A program made the translations under genes and the position numbers. A DNA stretch of 64,000 nt from Aphelenchoides besseyi (taxonomy: Eukaryota; Nematoda; Chromadorea; Rhabditida; Aphelenchoididae): assembly GCA_024699855.1 (NCBI GenBank), contig JAMPIQ010000002.1, positions 14,384,001 to 14,448,000 of the forward strand. Direction: 5' to 3'. Under the pieces are notes generated by a model that was not told the origin of the DNA, did not search any database, and saw only the letters and a list, made by a program, of their open reading frames with translations. Below are positions 13,560 to 24,060 of the stretch, piece after piece. Position 1 is the first letter of the stretch; each line of letters starts with the position of its first letter.

Positions 13560-13725
13560 CATCCTTCATTCTCGATGCTTGATGAGCACCCAGTAGAACA
13601 TGACATTCTCCAGGAAGCTTTGAGGATTCATCTTGCAAAAAAGTGGTCCACCGCTATCACCTTTAAACTACATTATATCCGTTTGCGCTAAGAAAGAAAC
13701 CTGCAAAGTTGTTGCTGTTTCCGTT
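13560..13725 (-). pseudogene. Trypsin-like serine protease fragment (decayed)
   Basis: On the minus strand, positions 13661-13635 encode GDSGGPLFC, the hallmark around the catalytic serine of S1 proteases. About 30-60 bases upstream, in a different frame, is NNFAGFFLSANGYNV, which resembles the segment that normally precedes it (MFCAGF...). Stops and frame changes separate the two, and no catalytic His or Asp segment is found in the right order. It is best read as a decayed gene fragment. Confidence 0.45.
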
Positions 13726-13971
13726 TTTGTACTTGTTGAACAGCGGCAACGTACAAGTTATCACCGGAGCCAACAGACTCAGCGAGTTTCATGTGTAGCC
13801 GTCGCATTCGACCCCTCGTTATCATTAGGACTTTCTAAAGATAAATGCAAATAATACACGAAGGAAAATCGAGTCGATCGAATACTCATTACTCGCTTCA
13901 ATTATTTTTGCGCAAACATCAGGAACAGGTAAAACGCATTCGTTTCCATAGTACAGTTTATAAAGTGTTTA

Positions 13972-14078
13972 TATATGCTGTACGGAATGATATAATATCG
14001 AATTCGTTCAAATTAGCGGGAATAAGACGCAAACAGGCGGAGATTACAGCGCAGAGTAGAGTGAACAAACGACCATAA
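13972..14078 (-). pseudogene. ALG10 pseudogene fragment
   Basis: About 105 bp is roughly nine-tenths identical to part of the intact ALG10 gene at about 22896-23000, in the same orientation. Both share long exact runs, for example tgctgtacggaatgatataa. The fragment encodes RLFTLLCAVISACLRLIPAN, against RLFTLLCGVISVCLCLIPAH in ALG10. A one-base gap relative to the gene shifts the frame. Similarity stops abruptly on both sides, so only a small internal piece was copied. Confidence 0.85.
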
Positions 14079-14084
14079 CCACCG

Positions 14085-14265
14085 CTTTTGAGGTTCGGAA
14101 CGTCCTTGCTGACTTTCAACGTGCCAACCATTTCGCCAATTGGAACCATTTTAATGCCTAGTGGATTAATTGACGCGATGCCTTCGATCAATCGCGCTAC
14201 GCGAGCCTTCAGTCGTGCGTGACAAACGCAAAGGTATAGTTTGTGTTGAGTAGAAGGCCCAACAA
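14085..14265 (-). pseudogene. Second ionotropic-receptor-like fragment (decayed)
   Basis: On the minus strand one frame reads RLLGLLLNTNYTFAFVTHD then a stop. After stops and frame changes come NGSNW and GEMVGTLKVSKD, resembling the NGSWNGMVGELV block of ionotropic glutamate receptor S1 lobes. The order and spacing fit a receptor, but the sequence is broken several times. It abuts the ALG10 fragment directly, suggesting a composite of unrelated pieces. Confidence 0.3.
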
Positions 14266-14561
14266 GCGGATGTTCGTCAAAATGCCTTTTACCTATCGGT
14301 CTCTTCTCTAATTATCGCCTTATTATTGAGAGAGGAAGGTGTACAATCTGCTCAATTCGTTTTTTCTAATAAGGGCATTGCTGAGTTTCTCTGGGGAATC
14401 TTCTACTGTTAGTTCGTGCGTAGAACTTACAACTTGCTTTTCTTGTTGTTCTAATCGTGCGAACTAACAACACGACAAATTCTGATTGGCTTGTTAACTC
14501 TCGTCGTTGTCTTAATCTTTTGCCTGATGATCCCAAACTTATTTTGCTCACGTGTTGCAAT

Positions 14562-14661
14562 NNNNNNNNNNNNNNNNNNNNNNNNNNNNNNNNNNNNNNN
14601 NNNNNNNNNNNNNNNNNNNNNNNNNNNNNNNNNNNNNNNNNNNNNNNNNNNNNNNNNNNNN
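14562..14661. other. Assembly gap (100 N)
   Basis: Exactly 100 unresolved bases, the usual placeholder for a gap of unknown size. The flanking sequence contains only decayed or doubtful genes, so gene content here may be incomplete. Confidence 0.99.
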
Positions 14662-15685
14662 GAAACAACTTCTCAAGGTTAACTGACGGGAGTCATGATG
14701 TTTGTTTGTGTCGTATAGTTCGGTCGACGTGAGAACTTCTTGTGTAAAGATGATCATTTACAGCTCATATTGGATTGTGGTTTGTTCTTGTTGTTACAAG
14801 CGAATCTTTCGCGCGGATTACAGTTCGACGTTCAGGCCATCGAACAAGAAAGTAATGCGATGGCGTCTTTAGCTTCTGGAGCAGTTCTTCCACTTCCTTT
14901 CTATTCTAAGATCTTCTTTTGTTGGATTCAAGGTTAAATCTTCAAAGTAGAGACCACAAGAATCGTCATTGACGAAACGGACGATTCCTTCCAAGTTGCG
15001 AATACCATCTTTCGTGGGCAAATCCGAACTTTAACACACAAATCCATTGCGCACCATTGACCCGACGTGGTGAAACTATCAGTTGAAAACATTAGAACAT
15101 ATCGCTTACTCTCTACGCCTTAGAAACATACGTTCATCTTCAGCCAGTTGCGAGGTCGGAACGGTGGGCTTCGAATAAACAGTGAAGTCGCCACCCGTTT
15201 TGTTCGTTTGCGAGAAGGACGATTTGCTTGCGTATCGCTGATACATTCGACTGCTTCTCGATTTCTGCGCCTTCAAATACGATTCGCCTAAAAACAACTG
15301 GATAAGCAAAGGCAAACGAGTCGAAGCGTGAAGTTTGTATGTCCAGTCTTTTACCAGAAAGAAAACAATCGCTTGTTGGCTTTGAAAAACGGTGTTCGTT
15401 GACGATATGTCATTTCCCGTCTATGACTTACCGATCTCTAAACCTGCATAGTGCATCTCTTATTCTTCCTCGACTAGTCGTCCAATCAACACACGCCAAA
15501 CAAACGATCTTAAACTTTAGTTTGATAACACAACGACAAAGCGGCAACAACATGCCCAAATTTCAACACCAAAAACAAGATCGTAAGTCCTTAAGCCATG
15601 TCGATGTTGATCTTCTTCGTATTGATCGCGATCAACGTTGCGGTCATCTCCATGAATGAACGGACCATCCAAATCTGTTCTTCTT
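14662..15685. other. No gene recognised
   Basis: Short open frames occur on both strands (for example minus strand 15106-15315), but none has a recognisable domain or splice-linked neighbours. It could hold the 3' end of the doubtful coiled-coil gene to the right. Confidence 0.45.
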
Positions 15686-16137
15686 TCATCTGTCAATCCT
15701 CTTGTCTTGTTGAGCGCGTTCGGTTGCATTGGCGGCTTTCTGAAACAAACAAGATCATTCGATTGTAGAAGTCGATCAACTTACACGAACTCTGAGTCGA
15801 TGTTCCATCTGCTTGACGATCCGTTCGAGTTCGTTGAGTTGCTCCTGGTCGATCGGCTCGTGGCAGTTGACGAATACGAGCTGCTTGCGATTAAGCATTC
15901 CAAATCCCGCGCCCGTTGGGAACGAGCAAAGAAGCCGATACTAAAAAGAAGATTTAGATGTGAAACCAGTGGAGAAGTGACCTTTTCCACTCCTCGCTTT
16001 GCATTGAGCATTTCCTTTAAGACTTGATGAAGCTGCTCAACCTCGTTCAGTTCCTTGTCAACTTAGAAGATCGGCGAGTTCTGAAAACGAAAGGATTAAA
16101 ATAGTTAGATCGAATTGACTCACCTTCTAGAAAGTAT
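15686..16137 (-). CDS. Possible small coiled-coil protein, function unknown
   Basis: I do not recognise this gene. Three frame-consistent exons can be linked on the minus strand: one ending at 15982 (reading VDKELNEVEQLHQVLKEML), 15940-15785 (containing FGMLNRKQLVFVN and DQEQLNELERIVKQMEHRL), and 15739-15686, ending at a TGA. The introns are 41 and 45 nt with normal borders (gtaagt, tttcag). Heptad-like spacing of Leu, Val and Met suggests coiled coil. A 62-nt intron may lead to a further exon ending at about 16138. No upstream start was found, so this may be a partial or decayed gene. Confidence 0.35.
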
Positions 16138-16611
16138 GTTGGTATTTTGTCATTTGAGTTCGTTTCAACGTATTGACCGTTGTCAGAAGTTGCAACTTGA
16201 AGTCGATTTCAAAGGGTTGAGAACACTTCGGCAAAGAGAGCAGTTGGACAACGGGTGAGAACATGGCATTAATCGGTAACGGATGCTTCACTTCGAGAAC
16301 ATTTCTTTTTGCTTTTTCGAAGAGCCAAGCAGAACACTCGGACGGCGTTCGTTTGAAGCCTCCAGCCGTTTTTTGTGCTCTTTGATTTTGACGACGGTTT
16401 CCGTTGAGTTCGTGTGCCCTCGCACACTGCAATTGTACATGAATGAAAGAATGCAAAGACAATATCTGAAGTTCTATTGAAATTATAATAGCTAACAGGT
16501 CATTTGAAATGTACGATTTTTGAGTTGCTTCTACTGTAGACTCGTTTCAATTATTCTTTACAGCTAACATTGTGATTTCGATCGTTTATTTAGAACTTAA
16601 GTAGTGGTTAA

Positions 16612-17813
16612 TTAGTCAGTAGCTACGCGTACAGTTGGAATGGGCGAATAGAAACTCGTCAAGGCGTGTTGTTCAACAATCATGCTCGACTTCTGACGAG
16701 GTAGAATACAACAATCAACGTGAAAGAATCTGCTGCAAAATCGCGCAGTTGTTATTCGGTATTGTTTTATAACGAAAAGTGAAATGAGAGCATCAAACAG
16801 CGGACTGGTTGCAAGACACAATTGTGTTGTCACAATGACGTTTTCATGAGTAATCGGTTGAACCAGCAATAAGGCTGATGACAAGAACAAAAATGCCGGG
16901 ACCTAAAATTACACGTTGACTTTGACTAACTACAAACGAAATCACCTGACAAAGAAGAGGTACAAGTGCCTGAATCAACGTTGCAAGAGCAATCTGACGC
17001 GTCTCCAACAGCCTCGTGCGGTCATGAAGCGACTGAACGACCGATATATGTAATGCGACCATTCGAAACACAAGAATGTTCGAAACGAACCTGACCACGT
17101 GAGCAAAAACCGTCAACAATGCGAAGCCAAAGAATAGCCATTTAGCCACATCGTGTCTCGCAAAGCTAATGATTGTTAAGAGGAATAGTGGAATCAAATC
17201 ACTAGCTAGACAGATGACAACGGCTCGACGACCCGCAAAATACTAAACACAGTTGTACAAACCAATAAGAGTTCTATCTGTTACCTGATCATAAATTTTT
17301 GGTTGTGATGCTGCAACTACGCGGAAATCGAAATCGGAACGAGCGCGCAAATCAGCAAACCAAAACTTCCATAATAAGCAATTGCCGACCAGGCCATTGA
17401 AGTGGTGGAAATATGACTTCGATCCAAATTAACATAGCCCATGAACATGTACAGGAGTGCTGTAACTACGAGAGTAATCAAGTTAAGAAGCTGAATGCGC
17501 ACCGCAAACAATATCGACTACAGCCAAATTTGCAATGAAATGACGATAGTCTCCTTGAATGTTAATACTAATATACATCGTAAACGCATTGGTGACCAGC
17601 CCTAAAACATTCGCTTGCGTATGAAGTGTAGTCGATGAACTCACCCAAGAACGCTGTGGTGATAACCAAAATAGCGATTAAGGTCCGAAAAACCTCTGGA
17701 TCTGATTGGTAAGCAGCTCGAAGAGCGAGATGAATCTCCACATCGTTGAGATCGGTGGAGTTAACGAAATAATCTTCGTCGTTAATATCCTGTGATGTGA
17801 GTCGACGCTTCAT
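16612..17813 (-). pseudogene. 7TM chemoreceptor-like GPCR with one frame break
   Basis: Seven-transmembrane receptor of the nematode serpentine (Str-like) type, about 347 residues if repaired. Exons (minus): 17813-17645, 17601-17522, 17490-17285, 17242-16946, 16902-16612. TM1 contains RTLIAILVITTAFLG, TM2 LITLVVTALLYMF, TM3 GSFGLLICALVPISIS, TM4 follows YDQYFAGRRAVVIC, TM6 reads LVPLLCQVPAFLFLSS and TM7 ATSPLFDALISLFVIKQYR. NST near the N-terminus is a glycosylation site. Two problems remain. Joining TM2 needs an unusually short 31-nt intron. The third exon is one base out of frame near 17320, where TM3 would run into its R-V-V-A-A sequence but a TAG follows instead. Everything else is intact, so this is either a recent pseudogene or a consensus error. 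The family is likely, the subfamily uncertain. Confidence 0.7.
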
Positions 17814-20492
17814 ACTCAACGCTCGTCCAACTCATGATCGAATGCGTTCAACAAGCGCACTGATTCTCTACACACGTTGTACGGCCATTCGATTGACCAA
17901 CAGTTCAACGGACGTCTATTCGGCATGTCATTTCGAGTGCAGCGTTAACAACTATGCCTGAAAACAACGTTCGCTATGCTTCACGAAATCCGCAGTTATT
18001 AAAACAACGGGACTACAAACGCGAGAAAATGGATAGGACAGTTGAGCAAACATACGAAAAGTGTTCACGCAAAAGCAATCGCAATTTTATTGGCAGTTCA
18101 TATTAAAACTTTTTCTTCACTTCACTTCTGCTTCTCAACTTTCGAAACGACGTAACAAGGAAGAATATTAAAATGAAGCCAAAATAACCAGAAGTCATGG
18201 GATCCTCAGCAAATTTGATTTGTGCTCATGAAACGAATGCGGTCACGAACTGAAACATCAAGACTAACAGAACTACAAACCCAAGAGTTTTGGATTTTTA
18301 GTCAACCAAGTTGTTTTTAGGCTCAGGCATTAGATCACGATTCAACGAACACATGAAACGCCTTCGATTCTTGGATTGTACGAAAACGTTTGAGTTCGAT
18401 TGTTGACGAAAAAGCGAATTGCGACGTCATCGACACTCGGTTTTATTTGCGTAATAAGCCACGGAGATGTAGACTGTTGAGGTCGTTTTAACTGCAACCT
18501 TCGTGTGTGTATTAGATTACCACCAAATTACTATCGGGTGATGTCTTTTTCCAATTTTTGGAGTACTTGACATCGAGTTAACACGTAACACCGAACAGCA
18601 ATCGGTCACTCCAAAACTATGAGATCGAAATGAGAGGGCCAAGAAAACGGCCAATCAGAATCTGTGTACTGATGTTTCCGTTGTCGTGAATTCCCTATTG
18701 AAGGCAAATAACCGGTCAAAGAACTGAAGACTCGACATCAGAAGCGTATAAGATTACACAAACAACCAAAATTTAGTCTGAAGCGGATATTAACATCGAA
18801 GTCAAATGGCACACATTGTTCTCTGAACAATAAAACGCAAATCAACTCTTGAAATTTGTTGTGCGAAAAGATGGTACGTAAAACGAACGGTCGTTGTAGT
18901 TGGACGTTTGAGTTCCACGGCGGATGTTGCACGAATGTTTGGACTTTGGATTGGCACTTGAACTTGGTCGAGGCAAACGATTCATAAGAATTTGGTTATA
19001 ACTCGCTCGGGTTTCGGAGTTCAATTTGGTTTCCTGACTCTTACAGTGAAAGTAAGCGTTTCTGAAGATGGCTGAACATCCAACTAACCATACGGTTCGC
19101 ATTCCAATGAGCCTGCGTGTAAGATGACGATTGCTCACTCCAATTTCAACCGCCGAGTTTTGCTCTTACGTTTGTTCGCTCTCACCACTTTTTGTCGCAA
19201 AGACAAACATCTAAATGGTGATCTGTTGGAATCTTGGAAGTCCGAAGAGCGTGCAATGAAATGGAAATTAGAGACGAATTAGTGAAAAATGGGTTGCATT
19301 CCGGGCATTGAGTCTGGCCAAGGAATGCAAAGAACTGGAAAACGTTTAGTTTTCGAATGAGTTTTACGGAAAGAAGTTCTCCATCAAAAACTCATTAGTC
19401 TGCTCTCTTATCTATTAGCCAGCAAAGAGGATTAATGTCTGTACTTGAATTGGAAATGGCAGTCAATTACGAATCGATGAGTAGTTGAAACGTTCGATCA
19501 GCTCATAACATCGACAAGAAATAAAGCTAATCCACAGAATCTTAATTGAAATCAAAAACACGAATATTGACTGGACAACAGATTTGAAAGGCAACGGCCA
19601 GTCAAGCGGCCTTAAGTTCATTGTTGCAAATGAATGATGTTGACGTTCTTTTGTCTGCTCGACTTTCAATCCTTGTTTTCGAAGCCGAATTTCTAAACCT
19701 CAGACGACCTACGCTTGTTCGTGTCTTCTCGTCCGATGGGCGGAGAATCGTTTTCCCGTCTGTTGTGTCGTCGGTTGAAACTACACGATTTTACGCAGAA
19801 TAACGAATCATTTTGAAGGCCTGCTCAGTTTTACAGTAAAAAATGAACTTGTACGTCGCAAAGACCAATTCTCTCACGACACAATGGAATGGAGTTTCGG
19901 TTCTTGCAAAAGTCGTTTATTTTCCTATGGGGGCGAAACAGAAATCATTTACGCACGTCGACACTCGACTTCAAGCACAAACGCTCATCATCGTGTTTCT
20001 AGAGTTTCTCAGCTTAAGCTCGTTCAGTCATGCGTTTAGCACTCACTCGTTCAGCTTCCAACTTTGTTAATAACCAGCAAGTCCATTCCAGTTGTAAAGC
20101 CTTTATTCAACTGAATACAAAGAGACATCTTTAGACGAGTGGAAAAGATCAGCGGACGTTAGAAAGTGACTGTAGAGTTTTGACTTGCTGTTTTAGCGAA
20201 TAGCAAATTCGTTAGAGTTTTAAAAAAATCAAATGAAAGAAAAAACAAAATTTGAAAACCGTGGAGTGAATAAGTTCTTTTAGCTGAGTTGAAAACTGAG
20301 AGCAAAATAGAGATCTTTTGGTACGACTGAGATGATAAAAATCAACAACAATGATAACTTACGATATGCAAAGACAATTTGCGCATTCACATACAACATC
20401 TTCGAGTTTAAATCACAGACGCTCAACGTGACAATCAAACGCTTAACGTTCATCGAGAAAACGCCGTTTCTAGGCTGAAATCAATCCGTTAC
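17814..20492. other. Intergenic, nothing recognised
   Basis: No gene is recognised between the chemoreceptor and the PPM1D-like gene. Open frames of 60-98 codons (for example minus strand 18842-19138) show no domain or exon linkage. Confidence 0.5.
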
Positions 20493-22352
20493 TTACGAGC
20501 GTTCTGTTGACCAACCTGAAGTCCCTTCATCACTTGAAAAGTCTAACTTGCGTTTCGAAGGCGGTTTAGGCTTCGGCGATCTGTCTTGTAATTCAACTTT
20601 CTTACCAGCTGTAGGAGAAAGTGGCAACGCCTGTGGACGAGGTTTTTTTCGAAGAGGAGTGCATAAAATGTCAAGCATTCGGGATTCTTTGTCACTTGTC
20701 GGTGTCCTCTCCTTCGGTGTCGTATAACCGCTGGTTGTCGCCTTCAGTTCGGACAGATGGTAGGTATCGATACGTGGACCACTTGAACCCATTTGTGATG
20801 TTCCAGGCATTGACTGCTGACTGAGAGGATAATAATGGCCGGCAATAGTACGTCGATCAGATTTCACTTTTCTCACAGCCGCCTGATCCTTCTCTGGACA
20901 ACAAACTAACGGCGTGAGGTTGACGATATCATCGTTTGAAGGTGCCTGAAAGAAGTTTAATTCAAATGAAATGTATAACTTACAGATCGGCGTAACGGTG
21001 AACTTGTGTTCGTATTGGCGGAAACAGGTTGAAAGCGGACGCTACGTGGTGAAGGTCGATCAAAATTTAATCCATCATCCTTCAGCGTCGTGTAGCAAAC
21101 ACGATGAGGACACACGCGCACAATGTCCTGAGGATAATCGATCAAATGCTTGATAATAGGGCGATCAACTGGTGAGCAGAGTTCACTAGGAGGTGTCATG
21201 TCAGAATTATAATGGAACTGAAACAAGATGAGTTATAATTCTTCCATTAATCAAACTTACTCCAACACTAATCACCGACATGTCGTCCCTTTGTAATGCG
21301 CCATAACTTCCACGAGCATCGCGAAGTAACAGCTGTGCAAAATTGGACGGCATTTTCTAGAACACAAATGAAAAAGAATTTTTTAATTTCACTTACATTA
21401 ATGATGGCCGCTCTGAGTGTGCGGCCAATGCGATTTACCGGCATAACGGCCGCCTTAGAACTTAGCAATAGTGCGACTTTGTCTTCATTCTTGTTGATGA
21501 CATGAACCAAACATTGAGGTTCCGGGCTCACGATGTACTTCTGAGTTTTTTCATTGTACGACCAGTAGTCACCTAACGATCTCGTTCTTTTTAGCTCTAT
21601 TGCATCCTTAACGGTTTCGTTCTTAAATCTACCTTTAATGGTTAGATCAAAGTGTAGCGTCGATTGTATTGCATCACCAGACAGTTGTCCACCTGCTTTT
21701 TGAATTCGACCCCGTTCGTCGCGGTCGGACACCTTGTGATCTGTTGTCAAGTGAACGTGTGCTTCTAAAATCTTTCTTTAAAAGGTTTCAAACTGGGTAA
21801 CAAACCTGTTTTTCTGACCAAAATAATCCGGCTATCACCCACATGAGCGATATAAATTCGATCATTTCGAATAAGCGCACAACTGCACGTCGTTCCGGAC
21901 CTTGACGGGTAACCAGATTCTCTTCGAGGCCAATCGGCGGCCTTCTCTCGCATCTCGTTGTGAATCTTCCAAAACGCGTCCTTCATAGCATCCAGAACAT
22001 CCTGGTCATTGGCAGTTTCAAAATTTATCATCTCCTATAAAAACACGAATACCGAAACATTTGAAAAATAATATACCTTGATTGTTGGCCACAGCGTCTT
22101 TGTAACGTGTTTAACTGCTTCTCGTCCATTGTGTCCTACAATACAAACATTACAAACAGAGACTAACTATTACTTCTTACCTGATAGTATTGCAAAGAAG
22201 GAAACACAGGTGTTGTTTTGATTCACAAGACGCTCGATGACCATTCCATCGGCCTGGTCAACGTCGTGGCCCTAGAAATAAGTCGCGGTCAATGGAGGTT
22301 GAATCTCGATTAAACCAACTTTGCTCGACGCCATGGAGACCGACAAAAACAT
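20493..22352 (-). CDS. PPM1D: PPM1D/WIP1-family protein, probable pseudophosphatase
   Basis: Eight exons (minus): 22352-22320, 22271-22181, 22135-22077, 22034-21806, 21764-21397, 21356-21261, 21217-20984, 20945-20493; 520 residues with all phases consistent. It aligns along its length with PPM1D (WIP1), a nuclear PP2C-type phosphatase of stress signalling. Shared blocks are FAILSGHNGREAVKH, YPSRSGTTCSCALI, IAHVGDSRIILV, RSLGDYWSY and VSPEPQCLVHV. The Mg/Mn-binding and phosphate-binding positions are eroded. The DGHGG loop reads SGHNG. The R-x-x-M-E-D motif is replaced by D-V-D-Q-A-D, so its Arg and Glu are lost. SDGLWN is replaced by SSKAAV. The final D-N is D-D. The last 150 residues are basic and Ser/Pro-rich (SKRKLDFSSDEGTSG), like the disordered PPM1D tail. 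I infer a catalytically dead scaffold or decoy. The start codon lies just after an acceptor-like site. Confidence 0.87.
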
Positions 22353-22743
22353 TGTTGTTGATTTGCTGAAATAGTGAATTTTAGTAATCGCGACACGAAC
22401 AAAAACGTCGAATATCCGGTGATATTCTTCACGAACACGAAAACAACGAACACGGAAACCACGAACCCGCTCACAAATCATGTTGATTGCCGCAGAAATG
22501 CACGGCGAATCTCAGCACTCAACTTTCATTTCAAGAGCAAAACAATGTCCCTACATTCTTGTTAGTTGCACAACCACAGAGTTTCTATCTGTTGAACGAA
22601 GTTTATTGGCTTGCTATTATATCACTCATGCATCTTGTTGAACAGACAACCTCCCACTTGCAATTGAAGTGATTGAAATGCCTAAGATCTTTGTGTTTAT
22701 TGCTTCTCGATCTTACAGAAAAACACTCAATACTCGTAGTTTA
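22353..22743. other. Short intergenic stretch between ALG10 and the PPM1D-like gene
   Basis: Both flanking genes are on the minus strand with about 390 bp between stop and next start. A splice acceptor (tttcag, AG at 22366-22367) lies 13 nt before the downstream ATG, compatible with trans-splicing. No other feature is seen. Confidence 0.5.
22366..22367 (-). promoter_or_regulatory. Splice acceptor before the PPM1D-like start (possible SL site)
   Basis: Minus strand ctatttcag followed by 13 bases and ATG at 22352. No coding exon joins to it upstream, so it is a candidate spliced-leader acceptor. Confidence 0.5.
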
Positions 22744-24060
22744 TTACCACATGAACCGTTGCACATTCTCCGGCTCGTTGGCCCACACAAATGGCCGATT
22801 CAGAAACAAATCGATGGTAAAAAAGTTCACAACAACATGGGCGAGAATCTCCAGACAAACAAGAAGGGTGTTATTCTGGTGGAAGTTGATTCGAGCTATG
22901 CTGTACGGAATGATATAATATCGGAACTCGACCAAATGAGCGGGAATAAGACACAAACAGACGGAGATTACACCGCAGAGTAGGGTGAACAAACGAACAT
23001 GTTTTAGGGCGACGTAAATGAACGCAAAAGAAACAATGTAGAAAGGAATCGTAACAAACTTGTAGATCGGGTCTTTGAGGAACCAACGTCGCCAAATGTA
23101 GAAAGTGAAATGACGATTATCGGCAAGAAGATAGGGATGCTCGTAGGAGAATCGATGGACGGCCGGCACCATCAGCAGACCAATGAACATGTAGATCACA
23201 AAGTTTCGATAGATGTGACGAAGTACCGGACGCCAATATTGTAGCACTAAAGGAGCAGAGCTGGACAACGTAAACAAAGCGAAATAGAATAACTGTGGCA
23301 AGTGAAAGTGCATTCGATGAGCAGTTCGATCACCGAGTACGACACCGTTATTGGTCAACATAAACAAAAGAAAACCAAACCCGAGGACGGCGAAAGCCCG
23401 ATGGCGGAGAACACAACGAAAAGTCGACGTGAACGGTTTTTTCGCATCGAATTCGTTTTGTAGATTACAAAGACAGTAGAAAGCAGCCCAAACAATGTTG
23501 GTCTGACGACTGAAAACAGAGAATGTGAAGACTAAAGCAGCTAACGTGGGGCTCGCAGTGCCGAGACCATAGGTAACAAGTGTTAAGGAGAGTAGATCGG
23601 TGTAGAACAAAATCGATGTTTCGAACAAGACGGGCAACAACAGAATGGCAATGGAGCACAAAATCGCATCATGGAAGTTGTTCCGCGTACTTCGGCTCAG
23701 ACGTAAACGTGTCAATCCAACGAACGTGAGCGGAATGATTGCCGAGTTGAGGAAACGTTCTCGTCCACAGAAGCCAGTCCACGCGGCTATAACGTAAATG
23801 AGTGGCGGTGTGGTGATCATTTGATTCCAGTAGGTGAAGTTGCCATTGCAATACTCTCGAGTTTGGTTGACGTGAAAGATCTCGTCCATGTACGGATCGG
23901 GCACGCGTTTGTAGAAGAGGTTGACGAGAAAGGTGTGTAGAATTCCGAAGCTGAATGCAGCCACCCATTTGATTAAGTAGATTTGGGCCAATTTGCGCGA
24001 TGAATACGATGAGCCGCTGGGTTGTCCGCCATTTCCTCTAGACCTTGATCGTGTCTCCAT
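22744..24060 (-). CDS. ALG10: ALG10 dolichyl-P-glucose alpha-1,2-glucosyltransferase (intronless)
   Basis: ER multi-span enzyme that adds the last (third) glucose, using dolichyl-phosphate-glucose, to the lipid-linked oligosaccharide for N-glycosylation. A single open frame of 438 residues, close to the usual 440-475. Diagnostic stretches are DPYMDEIFHVNQTREYC, WNQMITTPPLIYV, FSRQTNIVWAAF, HPYLLADNRHFTFYIW, LVEFRYYIIPY and the family-typical C-terminus ENVQRFMW. About a dozen hydrophobic segments follow the cytosolic N-terminus (METRSRSRGNGG). The first ATG in frame is at 24060; upstream codons are open but contain no ATG. The gene has no introns although all its neighbours have many. It is divergent from FBXO42, with about 400 bp between starts. 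A short decayed copy lies at about 14.0 kb. Confidence 0.97.
   Translation of the reverse strand: METRSRSRGNGGQPSGSSYSSRKLAQIYLIKWVAAFSFGILHTFLVNLFYKRVPDPYMDEIFHVNQTREYCNGNFTYWNQMITTPPLIYVIAAWTGFCGRERFLNSAIIPLTFVGLTRLRLSRSTRNNFHDAILCSIAILLLPVLFETSILFYTDLLSLTLVTYGLGTASPTLAALVFTFSVFSRQTNIVWAAFYCLCNLQNEFDAKKPFTSTFRCVLRHRAFAVLGFGFLLFMLTNNGVVLGDRTAHRMHFHLPQLFYFALFTLSSSAPLVLQYWRPVLRHIYRNFVIYMFIGLLMVPAVHRFSYEHPYLLADNRHFTFYIWRRWFLKDPIYKFVTIPFYIVSFAFIYVALKHVRLFTLLCGVISVCLCLIPAHLVEFRYYIIPYSIARINFHQNNTLLVCLEILAHVVVNFFTIDLFLNRPFVWANEPENVQRFMW

Noticed and set aside
13400..13620. Further trypsin-like pieces (A-H-C and VLLGAH on the minus strand)
   Set aside because: They occur in the wrong order relative to the GDSGGP segment and in other frames, so they may be coincidence. 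Only the serine-site fragment was kept.
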